Origin: Caldisericia bacterium
Lineage (GTDB): Bacteria; Caldisericota; Caldisericia; UBA6126; JAGPKI01
Reading direction: 5' to 3'
NCBI GenBank assembly: GCA_018054005.1
Contig: JAGPKI010000067.1
Location: 1-8,017 of the forward strand
Length of the DNA: 8,017 nucleotides
The notes under the pieces: model-generated
What the model was told of the DNA's origin: nothing
Seen by the model: the letters and a program-made list of their open reading frames with translations, nothing else
Databases searched by the model: none
Translations under genes and position numbers: made by a program
Part shown: positions 1-6,555 of the stretch, piece after piece
Numbering within the stretch: the first letter of the stretch is position 1
Layout: each line of letters begins with the position of its first letter

Positions 1-126
1 GGTAGAGCTATAATTAAAATTATGAAAGTTTCCCGCACTATAGCTGATTTAAGGGAAGTAGAAAAGGTAGATATTCAGGATATATCAGAAGCTATACAGT
101 ATAGAACAAAAGATTTTCTATCTTAG
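1..126 (+). CDS. comM: ComM/YifB-family Mg-chelatase-like AAA+ ATPase, C-terminal end only
   Basis: The window opens inside this gene in frame 1. The 41 visible codons end at TAG (124-126). The peptide contains KVSRTIADLREVEKVD followed by ISEAIQYRTKDF. This matches the C-terminal helical domain of the ComM/YifB family, whose usual form is ILKVARTIADL...EAIQYR. The family are hexameric AAA+ ATPases related to magnesium-chelatase subunit I; characterised ComM is a branch-migration helicase used when transformed DNA is integrated. The Walker motifs lie outside the window, so ATPase integrity cannot be judged. The gene runs in the same direction as uvrC, about 170 bases upstream of it. The family call rests on the short conserved tail only. 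Confidence 0.82.
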   Translation, partial: GRAIIKIMKVSRTIADLREVEKVDIQDISEAIQYRTKDFLS

Positions 127-171
127 GTAGTTATTAAAATGCTTATAAATTCCTCCGAAAATAATAACTCC
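126..171 (+). other. Imperfect inverted repeat just after comM
   Basis: AGTTATTA at 129-136 is an exact inverse of TAATAACT at 162-169. The flanking GG (126-127) can pair with CC (170-171) if T128 is bulged out. The loop is 25 bases and no T-run follows the right arm. A transcript could fold here at the end of comM, but this is not a classic intrinsic terminator. Its function is unknown. Confidence 0.25.
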
Positions 172-201
172 AAAATTATAAAATTATATTTAATAAAGAG
201 G

Positions 202-229
202 TTGAATTTATATTGTTTAGTTATATAAG
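202..229 (+). promoter_or_regulatory. Possible sigma-70-type promoter for uvrC
   Basis: TTGAAT (202-207) is followed by 16 bases and TATAAG (224-229), a moderate match to TTGACA/TATAAT. The gap between comM and uvrC is AT-rich, so chance matches are common. If the promoter is real, transcription would begin near base 236, which is where the short leader-like ORF starts. Both hexamers and the spacing are visible; activity is inferred. Confidence 0.33.
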
Positions 230-235
230 GGGCAC

Positions 236-304
236 ATGAAAAGTGTTAAAGTTATTATTTTGATGCTTGTGTTGTGGCAGAAATACAAAGAGATGTTAAA
301 ATGA
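236..304 (+). CDS. Possible 22-residue leader peptide overlapping the uvrC start
   Basis: An ATG at 236 opens a 22-codon frame whose TGA (302-304) overlaps the uvrC ATG (301-303) as ATGA, the arrangement typical of translational coupling. The peptide begins MKSVKVIILMLVLWQ, a basic then hydrophobic stretch, and ends in a lysine-rich tail. AAGGGG lies only 3 bases upstream of the ATG, which is close for a ribosome-binding site. The possible -10 box at 224-229 would also put the transcript start at or next to this ATG, giving an almost leaderless message. I recognise no family, and the ORF may be chance. It is listed because its stop falls exactly on the preferred uvrC start. Confidence 0.25.
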   Translation: MKSVKVIILMLVLWQKYKEMLK

Positions 305-1962
305 GTTCGTCTTTAAGAGAAAAAGTTAAAAATTTTCCTGATAGTCCTGGAGTTTACATAATGAAGTCCAAGACTAAAGAAATTTTATATGTCGGAAAAG
401 CTACATCCTTAAAAGATAGAGTCTCATCTTACTTCTTAAAGGCAAAAACAGATCAGAAAATTGAGAAACTTATTGAAAGCGTTGATGATATAGAATTTAT
501 TATAACTAAATCTCCTTACGAGGCACTAATCCTTGAGTGTAATTTTATTAAAAAGTACAAACCTTATTTTAACATTCAGCTTAAAGACTCAAAAAGTTAT
601 GCCTACATAAAAATCACAAATGATGATTACCCTGCTATATTAAAAGTGAGAAGGATTTTAGATGATGGAGCTTTATATTTTGGTCCTTATACTTCAGCTA
701 AAGCCTTAAGTAAGATATTAAAACTACTTTCAAAAACTTTCTGCATAAGAGTGTGTAAAGGTAATCTTGCTAACAAGAGAGAAAAAAGAGCTTGTTTACT
801 TATGCATATAAATCAGTGCCTTGCTCCATGCGTTGGAAAAGTAGACATTAAGACTTATTCAGATGCTGTTAATAATGCAGTAATGTTTTTAAAAGGAGAG
901 TATAAGCCCTTAAAGAAGCATTTAGAAGCAAAAATGAATTACTATTCAGGAGAAGAAAATTTTGAATATGCCTCTATATTGAGAGACCAGATTTTTAGTA
1001 TTGATAGTATTATCGATAAACAAAGAGTTGTTAGTCCTTCATTAAAATTATCTCAAGATATATTTGCAATTTATACAGAAGAAAGTCAATCTCTGATTGA
1101 AATCATGAAAGTAAGAGAAGGAAAAATTATATATGAAGATAATTTTACAGTTGAGAGTACTCTTTCTGAAACTCCCCAATCTGTATTAACTTCCTTTTTA
1201 TCCAGATATTATTTTGATATTAATAAGGAGGCTCCACCAACTGAAATTATTCTTTCTTTAAAACTTAATGAAAGCGACAAAGAGAGCTTATTAAAAGCAA
1301 TTTTAGAGAAATATAATTTAAAAAACATTAAGTTTATTTATCCTACAAGAGGAGAAAAGAAAAAAGCCCTCGAACTATGTCTTGAAAATGCAAAAAAGCA
1401 CTTTGAAATTAAGATTAAATCTAATAGGATTGTTCCAAAGAATGAACCTCCGAAAGTCCTTTTCGATATTAAAGAACTTTTATCTCTTGAAAAAGTGCCT
1501 GAAAAGATCGAAGGATATGATATATCAAATATTAGTGGAGTAGATGCTGTTGGTTCAATGGTAGTATTTGTAAATGCAAAACCGTCAAAAGAGCTATACA
1601 GAAGATTTAAAATAAAGTTTACGAGTGGTCCAAATGATGTTGCGATGATAAAAGAAGTTATTTCAAGAAGGATCAAACATACTGACGATAAGTTTGGCAA
1701 TCTCCCTGACTTAATTTTAATTGACGGAGGAGAATGTCAACTTAATGCGGCAAATGAAGCTTTAGCAGAGGATGGGGTAAATATCCCTATTATTTCTCTT
1801 GCAAAAAGGGAAGAATTAATATTTGTTTTTGGAAAAAGCGAGCCAATAAAGTTAGAAGCTCACTCAGAAATATTAAAACTTTTTCAAAGCATTCGTGATG
1901 AAGCACATAGATTTGCAAAAAAATATTTTACAACTCTTCACAGAAAGGGAGCAATTTCTTAA
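301..1962 (+). CDS. uvrC: Excinuclease ABC subunit C, lacking the C-terminal HhH domain
   Basis: UvrC is the incision nuclease of bacterial nucleotide excision repair. With UvrB on damaged DNA it cuts 3' of the lesion with its GIY-YIG domain and 5' with its RNase H-like domain. I chose ATG 301 (553 aa) over GTG 274 because AAAGAG (287-292) lies 8 bases upstream and the protein then begins like the family; GTG 274 has no ribosome-binding site. In 553-aa numbering: GIY-YIG domain with GVY 17-19, YVG 30-32, Arg40 and Glu79; a cysteine cluster at 152, 165, 173 and 177, matching the four cysteines reported to hold an Fe-S cluster in E. coli UvrC; a UVR (UvrB-binding) helix pair near 217-235; and an RNase H-like domain with Asp407 (GYDISN), Asp475 (LILIDGGECQL) and His536 (RDEAHRFA). 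The protein stops 17 residues after that His, where about 55-60 residues of tandem helix-hairpin-helix normally follow. The final 35 bases overlap the convergent hutH. Identification is secure. Confidence 0.95.
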   Translation: MSSSLREKVKNFPDSPGVYIMKSKTKEILYVGKATSLKDRVSSYFLKAKTDQKIEKLIESVDDIEFIITKSPYEALILECNFIKKYKPYFNIQLKDSKSYAYIKITNDDYPAILKVRRILDDGALYFGPYTSAKALSKILKLLSKTFCIRVCKGNLANKREKRACLLMHINQCLAPCVGKVDIKTYSDAVNNAVMFLKGEYKPLKKHLEAKMNYYSGEENFEYASILRDQIFSIDSIIDKQRVVSPSLKLSQDIFAIYTEESQSLIEIMKVREGKIIYEDNFTVESTLSETPQSVLTSFLSRYYFDINKEAPPTEIILSLKLNESDKESLLKAILEKYNLKNIKFIYPTRGEKKKALELCLENAKKHFEIKIKSNRIVPKNEPPKVLFDIKELLSLEKVPEKIEGYDISNISGVDAVGSMVVFVNAKPSKELYRRFKIKFTSGPNDVAMIKEVISRRIKHTDDKFGNLPDLILIDGGECQLNAANEALAEDGVNIPIISLAKREELIFVFGKSEPIKLEAHSEILKLFQSIRDEAHRFAKKYFTTLHRKGAIS

Positions 1963-3442
1963 AATTACCCTTCAGAACCTCACTTGCTACAATATTAATA
2001 TCTTTAGAGAGGGATCTATCTTCTTTTAAAGGTTCGCTTAAATTCCTCACAAAATCATATATTTCTACAGTCTTTCCGCTAACTTCCTTTAAATTCCTCT
2101 CCTCAAGGGCTTGAGCAGAAACCAGCAATTCGATTGCTAATATTTTTGAAAGGTTTTCAATAATTTCTGATAGTTTTAAACATGAATTTGCTGCTTGACT
2201 AACAAAATCTTCCTGATTTGCTGAAACTGGAATAGATGTCATACACGCTGGGTATGATAAAATTTTATTTCTTGAAATAAGCGCTGCATCTGTGTATTGA
2301 GCTATCATGAAACCAGACTCAATTCCTGGGTTGTTGGCTAAAAATGGTTTATTTAATTCATTTAAATTTGGGTCAAGAAGTTGATTTACTCTTCTTTCAC
2401 TTATTTCTCCTAAAATATTTAATGAGAACCCTAAGAAATCAGATGCAAGAGCAATTGGTTCACCATGAAAATTCCCACCAGAAATGATTTCTCCACTATC
2501 TAAAATTATAAGAGGGTTATCAGTGGCGGAATTTATCTCTATCTCTAATACATTTTTACAATACTCATAGCAATCTATAATAGGACCCAATACTTGAGGA
2601 ATACATCTCATAGAGTATGGATCCTGGACTCTTTTTGTTGAATCTTTAATCTTCGAATCCTTAAGAGCATTATATAGTAATTCTGCAATAAACATCTGCC
2701 CTTTATGAGGTTTTAAGGAATGAAGTTTTGGAGAAAACGCATCTATTCTTGCCATATAGGAAGATAGAGAAAGTATAGCTGCACACAATCCACCAATTAT
2801 TACATTTTTTGCATTTAATAAGTCTACACTAAAAATACCAGATGAAAAAGCCAATCCATTAATAAGAGCAAGCCCTTCTTTTGGTTCAAGAGAGAGTGGA
2901 TTAAGACCTAAATTTTTAAGAAGCTTTTTTCCGCTTATTTTCTCTCCTTTGTAGATGCACTCACCCTCCCCAATTAAAAGAAGAGCAAAATGTGCAAGTG
3001 GAGCAAGATCACCACTTGCTCCTAAAGAGCCAATTTTAGGTATGAGAGGATATGCATCGCTATTTAGTATCGTAAGAATTGAGTTTATTGTATCAGGAGT
3101 AACTCCAGAATTTCCCTTTAAGAGGCTATTTAATCTAATTAAAATGGAGGTTTTGGCTGAATCTTTTGAAAGATATTCACCTACACCAATTGCATGACTT
3201 CTAAGAAGGTTTAATTGAAGTTTTTTTAAGTCTTTTTCATTTATTACTGTATTGCAAAGCTTTCCAAAACCTGTATTTATTCCATAAACAATCTTCTTTT
3301 TCTCTACGCTATCTTTTACAATATCACAAGATTTCTTAATCTTCTTTAATACTTCTTTATTTATGGTTACTTTTGCTTTTTCGCTTAAGAAAACCTCAAT
3401 GACGCTTAATTTGAGGGATTCACCATCTAATACAATATCCAT
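1928..3442 (-). CDS. hutH: Histidine ammonia-lyase (MIO-dependent)
   Basis: HutH deaminates L-histidine to trans-urocanate and ammonia, the first step of histidine degradation, in the cytoplasm. The protein is 504 aa, close to the usual 505-510. Ala142-Ser143-Gly144 is the tripeptide that cyclises to the MIO electrophile. Tyr53, His83 (RSHAIGVG), Asn195, Gln273/Tyr276/Arg279 (VQDPYSMRC), Phe325 (SGGNFHGEP) and Glu411 line up with the active-site residues known from the Pseudomonas putida enzyme. His83 and the Glu in NQED favour histidine over phenylalanine as substrate. One departure is QEDFVSQ (410-416), where HALs usually read QEDHVSM. The start overlaps the lysS stop by one base (TAATG), with AGGAAA (3451-3456) 8 bases upstream, so translation is probably coupled. 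No hutU, hutI or formiminoglutamate gene is nearby. The 3' end overlaps uvrC by 35 bases. Another MIO lyase or an aminomutase is possible but less likely. Confidence 0.9.
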   Translation of the reverse strand: MDIVLDGESLKLSVIEVFLSEKAKVTINKEVLKKIKKSCDIVKDSVEKKKIVYGINTGFGKLCNTVINEKDLKKLQLNLLRSHAIGVGEYLSKDSAKTSILIRLNSLLKGNSGVTPDTINSILTILNSDAYPLIPKIGSLGASGDLAPLAHFALLLIGEGECIYKGEKISGKKLLKNLGLNPLSLEPKEGLALINGLAFSSGIFSVDLLNAKNVIIGGLCAAILSLSSYMARIDAFSPKLHSLKPHKGQMFIAELLYNALKDSKIKDSTKRVQDPYSMRCIPQVLGPIIDCYEYCKNVLEIEINSATDNPLIILDSGEIISGGNFHGEPIALASDFLGFSLNILGEISERRVNQLLDPNLNELNKPFLANNPGIESGFMIAQYTDAALISRNKILSYPACMTSIPVSANQEDFVSQAANSCLKLSEIIENLSKILAIELLVSAQALEERNLKEVSGKTVEIYDFVRNLSEPLKEDRSLSKDINIVASEVLKGNFKKLLPFCEEL

Positions 3443-4908
3443 TAATCTTTTTTCCTGAGCTGTGGGAAAAGTATAACTTCTCTTATTGATTCCTTCCCTG
3501 TTAGCAACATAATGATTCTATCTATACCAAGCCCCAAACCACCTGTTGGTGGCATACCAAATTTCATAGCTTCTATGTAATCACGGTCAAAAGTATGAGC
3601 CTCAAGGTCTCCACCTTTTCTCGCCTCTTCCTGTTGGGCAAATCTTTCAAATTGGTCAATTGGATCATTTAATTCTGTAAATGCATTACCTATCTCAAGA
3701 CCACCAATGATTGGCTGAAATCTTTCTACCCATTCAGGATTATCCACTTTCTTTTTTGCAAGCGGAGAGAGCGGGAGAGGATAATCATAAAGAAATGTCG
3801 GCTGAATCAAGTTAGGCTCAACTTTTTTCTTAAGAATTTCATCAACTACAGATTCCCATGAGAGGGGTTTATTAATTGAAATATTTTCTTTATTTATGTA
3901 TGCTTTAGCGAAATCTAAATCTTTAAGATCATTGATATCCACATTTGCATAAAGAGAGAATGCTTCAGACAATGTAAGCCTTGTAAAAGGAAATTTAAAT
4001 TCGATTGTTTTACCTCTGTATTCAATTTGAGGAGTCTTAATAACTTCACTAATTAGAGCTTCAAATATTATTTCTGTTATCTCCATCATCCTCTTATAGT
4101 CTGTATAAGCTTCGTAAAGTTCAAGAATAGTAAATTCAGGATTGTGCTGAATCGAAATACCCTCATTCCTAAATGCTTTGCCTATCTCAAATACTTTCTC
4201 ATAACCACCAATAATCAATCTTTTCAAGTAAAGTTCAGGAGCAATTCTTAGATATAAGTCCTCGTCAAGAGCATTATGATGAGTAACAAAGGGCTTAGCT
4301 ATTGCGCCACCATACATCTCTTGAAGAATAGGAGTTTCAACTTCAGTAAAATTCAAGCTTTCAAGTGTTTTTCTAATTGTTGAAATGATTTTTGCTCTTG
4401 TATCAAAAGTCTTTTTTGTATCCTTATTAATTATTAAATCAAGATATCTTTGTCTGTATCTCACCTCAGGATTTTCAATACCGTGCCATTTTTCTGGAAG
4501 TGGAAGTAATGCTTTTGAAAGTAATTTTATGTCATTCGCAGAAACTGTGATTTCTCCAGTATGAGTTTTAAAAACAATACCTTTTACTGCTATAAAATCC
4601 CCGACAGCTATGAATTTCTTAAAAAGGTTATACTTTTCTTCTCCGAGATTATCAAATTTAAAGTAAATTTGGATATTTGTATTTCCACCTAAAATAGTTG
4701 CAAAACTTGCTTTTCCATGTTCTCTTTTTGTTAAAATTCTTCCTGCAACATTAACTTCTTTATTTTCATATAATTCATAATTACTCTTTATTTCCTCTAT
4801 GTTATCTAATTTTTCTGCAAATATAGGGTAAGGATCAATGTTGGCATTTTTTAAATTATTAATTATTGGTATTAAATCTTCAAAATAAATGTCCTTACTT
4901 TCAGTCAT
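3442..4908 (-). CDS. lysS: Lysyl-tRNA synthetase, class II
   Basis: LysS activates lysine with ATP and charges tRNA-Lys in the cytoplasm. The protein is 488 aa, a normal length. An N-terminal OB-fold anticodon-binding domain spans about residues 50-130 (NVAGRILTKREHGKASFATI at 53-72). The class II catalytic domain follows: motif 1 region near 170-195, motif 2 FRNEGISIQHNPEFT at 246-260, the LEIGNAFTELNDP segment at 404-416, and motif 3 GGLGLGIDR at 456-464. All expected elements are present, so the gene looks functional. Its ATG lies inside the end of greA (8-base overlap, ATGACTGA) and it has only a weak ribosome-binding site of its own, which suggests translational coupling to greA. It then runs into hutH with a one-base overlap. 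greA-lysS adjacency is common in low-GC bacteria. Confidence 0.97.
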   Translation of the reverse strand: MTESKDIYFEDLIPIINNLKNANIDPYPIFAEKLDNIEEIKSNYELYENKEVNVAGRILTKREHGKASFATILGGNTNIQIYFKFDNLGEEKYNLFKKFIAVGDFIAVKGIVFKTHTGEITVSANDIKLLSKALLPLPEKWHGIENPEVRYRQRYLDLIINKDTKKTFDTRAKIISTIRKTLESLNFTEVETPILQEMYGGAIAKPFVTHHNALDEDLYLRIAPELYLKRLIIGGYEKVFEIGKAFRNEGISIQHNPEFTILELYEAYTDYKRMMEITEIIFEALISEVIKTPQIEYRGKTIEFKFPFTRLTLSEAFSLYANVDINDLKDLDFAKAYINKENISINKPLSWESVVDEILKKKVEPNLIQPTFLYDYPLPLSPLAKKKVDNPEWVERFQPIIGGLEIGNAFTELNDPIDQFERFAQQEEARKGGDLEAHTFDRDYIEAMKFGMPPTGGLGLGIDRIIMLLTGKESIREVILFPQLRKKD

Positions 4909-5572
4909 CTTCAGTTCTTTTAATATCGAGAATTTTATATTTAATTACTTTATCATTAGTTTCAATTCTAACAATATTTCCTTTTTTTCTGCCAATCAAA
5001 GCTTTACCTAATGGAGAAGAATTGGAAACAATATTGTTAAAAGGGTCAGCTTCTAATGTTCCAACAATTTTGAATTCTTTAATTGAAGAGTCTTCAATGT
5101 TTTGAAGCTTCACAGTGGTTCCGACCTGGACTGCCAGATCTTTACTCTCAGGTGTTTCTTCAATGATAATTGCAGACTTTAGAATGTCTTCTAACTCTGC
5201 AATTCTATTCTCCACAAACATTTGATCTTTTTTTGCCTCTTCATATTCAGAGTTTTCACTTAAGTCTCCAAACTCCCTAGCTTGTCTGATACGCTCTGCA
5301 ACTTCCTGTCTTTTTATTGTTTTAAGTTCTTTAAGTTCTTTCTTCAGTAGGTCTAATCCATGTTTTGTGAGAACAGGTTTTTCTTTAAAGCCTGTTTCGT
5401 GAAACTCTCTTCTCTCTTCTAAATTATAAGGTTGCTCTTCTAATAGTTCATCATCTTCTTCATTTTCTTCTTTCCATTTGTCAGTTAGTTCCTCTTCGGT
5501 TAAATCCAAATCTATGTTTTCTGTTTCGCTTAATGGTTTTTTCTTTCTTGGTCTTCCTCTTCCCCTTTTCAT
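4901..5572 (-). CDS. greA: Transcript cleavage factor GreA with AT-hook-like N-terminal extension
   Basis: GreA enters the secondary channel of backtracked RNA polymerase and stimulates cleavage of the 3' end of the RNA. The core starts near residue 66 (PVLTKHGLDLLKKEL). It has the coiled-coil finger (about 66-140) with the acidic tip FGDLSENSEY, where Asp103 and Glu106 match the catalytic tip pair, and the C-terminal FKBP-like domain (about 145-223) with the family signature SPLGKALIGRKKG at 186-198. At 223 aa it is about 65 residues longer than usual (about 158). The extra N-terminus begins KRGRGRPRKKKP, an AT-hook-like minor-groove binding element, followed by an acidic stretch (about 17-47). 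The start is firm: AAGGAAGGT (5578-5586) lies 5 bases upstream and the next Met is residue 118. The gene sits 20 bases after the preceding gene and overlaps lysS by 8 bases. The core identity is secure; the role of the extension is inference. Confidence 0.95.
   Translation of the reverse strand: MKRGRGRPRKKKPLSETENIDLDLTEEELTDKWKEENEEDDELLEEQPYNLEERREFHETGFKEKPVLTKHGLDLLKKELKELKTIKRQEVAERIRQAREFGDLSENSEYEEAKKDQMFVENRIAELEDILKSAIIIEETPESKDLAVQVGTTVKLQNIEDSSIKEFKIVGTLEADPFNNIVSNSSPLGKALIGRKKGNIVRIETNDKVIKYKILDIKRTEDD
5378..5572 (-). other. GreA N-terminal extension: AT-hook-like motif plus acidic linker
   Basis: These are the first 65 codons of greA. Residues 2-12 read KRGRGRPRKKK and contain the RGRP core with flanking basic residues that defines AT-hooks, which bind the minor groove of AT-rich DNA. 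Residues 17-47 are strongly acidic (EEEL, EENEEDDELLEE) and probably disordered. Residues 48-65 link into the coiled-coil. The reading frame is continuous with the GreA core and uses the only well-placed start. DNA binding is inferred from the motif alone. Confidence 0.7.
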
Positions 5573-5592
5573 TTTATACCTTCCTTGTGATT

Positions 5593-6492
5593 TTATAAAT
5601 TAATTATTCTTGGTTTAAAATTGAGTTCTTTAAAAACCTCTCTAAACTCAGAATCTTTTATATCTTCAGCTTTTTTGCTAAGTGCAGCACAAACAAAAGC
5701 TTCAATAACATTAGTTGCAAAAGATCTTCCGCTGAATTCAGGTGTTGTGGTTATGACCATTTTTACATTTCTTTTACTGAGCTCCTCGATATCTTTTTTT
5801 GTTAAAGTATTGGTTATTATTATTTTACCCTCTAAATTATCTGGCATATAGCGCCTTATGAAATGAAAATCTCCTGCAATAATATCCGCTAAATTGTAAA
5901 GGTTTCCATATTTAGGAGTAATTTCCTCCTGTTCTTTTCCAACAGGATAAAGCATCTTAAAGGGTAGCCTTACAACAATTGGTAGAAGCAAAGTTGTAAG
6001 AATTCCAATTGTTATAGGACTTACAATACCAACTGAAGCTATGTTTAGAGCAAATGCTAAATCGCCCCATACAACTGTAAAGCCAAGCTCTTTGAATGCT
6101 TCATACATATAATATCTTGCAGCAGCAGAGGGAATTAAAACTTTCATAGAGGGGTTTATTATTCCTTCGTCAAAAAGGTTTTTTATTGCGTCTTTCTCAA
6201 GAGTTCTTTTAACACCTGAACCATCTGCCACGGGAGTCTTTTTAACAACTTTTATAACATTATAGGCTTCTTTAAAAATATACTTTTTGTTTCGGTATGT
6301 AAGGTATAGATCAAAACCACCCAACCCAAATGCATCAACTTTTCCATCGTAAGTAGTAAAAATTTCTTTCATTTTCTCAGGATCTCCATCAGTTCCTATT
6401 CTCTCCAACTCATATTCTTCACCGAGAAAATTAATACTGCTTTTATGGTTTCTTTCAGACGAACCAAGACTCACACTTATAACTCTTTTCAT
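5593..6492 (-). CDS. Uncharacterised protein of the family annotated 'quinate 5-dehydrogenase'
   Basis: This 299-aa protein resembles, from memory, a family in anaerobic Firmicutes and relatives that databases label quinate 5-dehydrogenase. Conserved-looking blocks are the N-terminal MKRVISVSLGSSERNHK, RIGTDGD (31-37), GLGGFDLYL (56-64), TPVADGSGVKRTLE (86-99), LYPVGKEQEEITPKYG (181-196), AGDFHFIRRYMP (206-217) and TTTPEFSGRSFATNVIEA (248-265). I see no clear dinucleotide-binding Gly-rich loop; the region where one might sit reads KVLIPSAAARYYMYEAF (117-133). Residues about 145-178 are strongly hydrophobic and could be membrane-associated or a buried core. The name is therefore doubtful and the true function unknown. 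ATG 6492 has AAAGGTGA (6502-6509) 9 bases upstream. The gene lies 20 bases before greA and 63 bases after dusB, suggesting co-transcription with greA-lysS-hutH. Confidence 0.6.
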   Translation of the reverse strand: MKRVISVSLGSSERNHKSSINFLGEEYELERIGTDGDPEKMKEIFTTYDGKVDAFGLGGFDLYLTYRNKKYIFKEAYNVIKVVKKTPVADGSGVKRTLEKDAIKNLFDEGIINPSMKVLIPSAAARYYMYEAFKELGFTVVWGDLAFALNIASVGIVSPITIGILTTLLLPIVVRLPFKMLYPVGKEQEEITPKYGNLYNLADIIAGDFHFIRRYMPDNLEGKIIITNTLTKKDIEELSKRNVKMVITTTPEFSGRSFATNVIEAFVCAALSKKAEDIKDSEFREVFKELNFKPRIINL

Positions 6493-6510
6493 CTTTATAG
6501 TTCACCTTTG

Positions 6511-6529
6511 CTTTCTAATATTTAGAAAG
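6511..6529 (-). repeat. Perfect 8-base inverted repeat in front of the 'quinate dehydrogenase' gene
   Basis: CTTTCTAA and TTAGAAAG form a perfect 8-bp stem around a 3-base loop. It ends 1 base before the ribosome-binding site (6502-6509) of the gene starting at 6492. There is no T-run after it on the minus strand, so it is not an intrinsic terminator. It could be a weak 5' UTR hairpin or an operator-like dyad downstream of the TATAAT box at 6549-6554. The dyad is visible; the function is unknown. Confidence 0.35.
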
Positions 6530-6548
6530 AATTTTAAATCAGATTTCT

Positions 6549-6554
6549 ATTATA
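6549..6554 (-). promoter_or_regulatory. Possible -10 box for the greA-lysS-hutH cluster
   Basis: A perfect TATAAT on the minus strand sits just past the dusB stop, about 57 bases before the start codon at 6492. An A/T-rich stretch with eight T's lies upstream of it, but no convincing -35 hexamer appears at 16-18 bases spacing. In DNA this AT-rich a single hexamer is weak evidence. If active, it would separate greA-lysS-hutH transcription from dusB. Confidence 0.28.
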
Positions 6555-6555
6555 T

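Noticed and set aside
274..300. GTG 274 as an upstream start for uvrC
   Set aside because: It has no ribosome-binding site, and it adds nine residues that are not typical of the family. ATG 301 has AAAGAG at 8 bases spacing and gives a normal N-terminus.
1338..1700. A 120-codon open frame on the minus strand inside uvrC
   Set aside because: It lies wholly antisense to the catalytic region of uvrC, which has clear family motifs. The translated product shows no recognisable domain.
1917..1923. Run of T's on the minus strand just after the hutH stop as a terminator
   Set aside because: No stable GC-containing hairpin precedes it, and the run is also Lys codons of uvrC.
2955..3197. An 80-codon open frame on the plus strand inside hutH
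   Set aside because: It is the complement of the MIO-site region of hutH, where the real coding motifs are. It has no independent support.
5319..5345. Tandem direct repeat of ttaagttct
   Set aside because: It encodes KELKEL in the GreA coiled-coil (residues 78-83). The repeat reflects the heptad-like protein sequence and two copies only.
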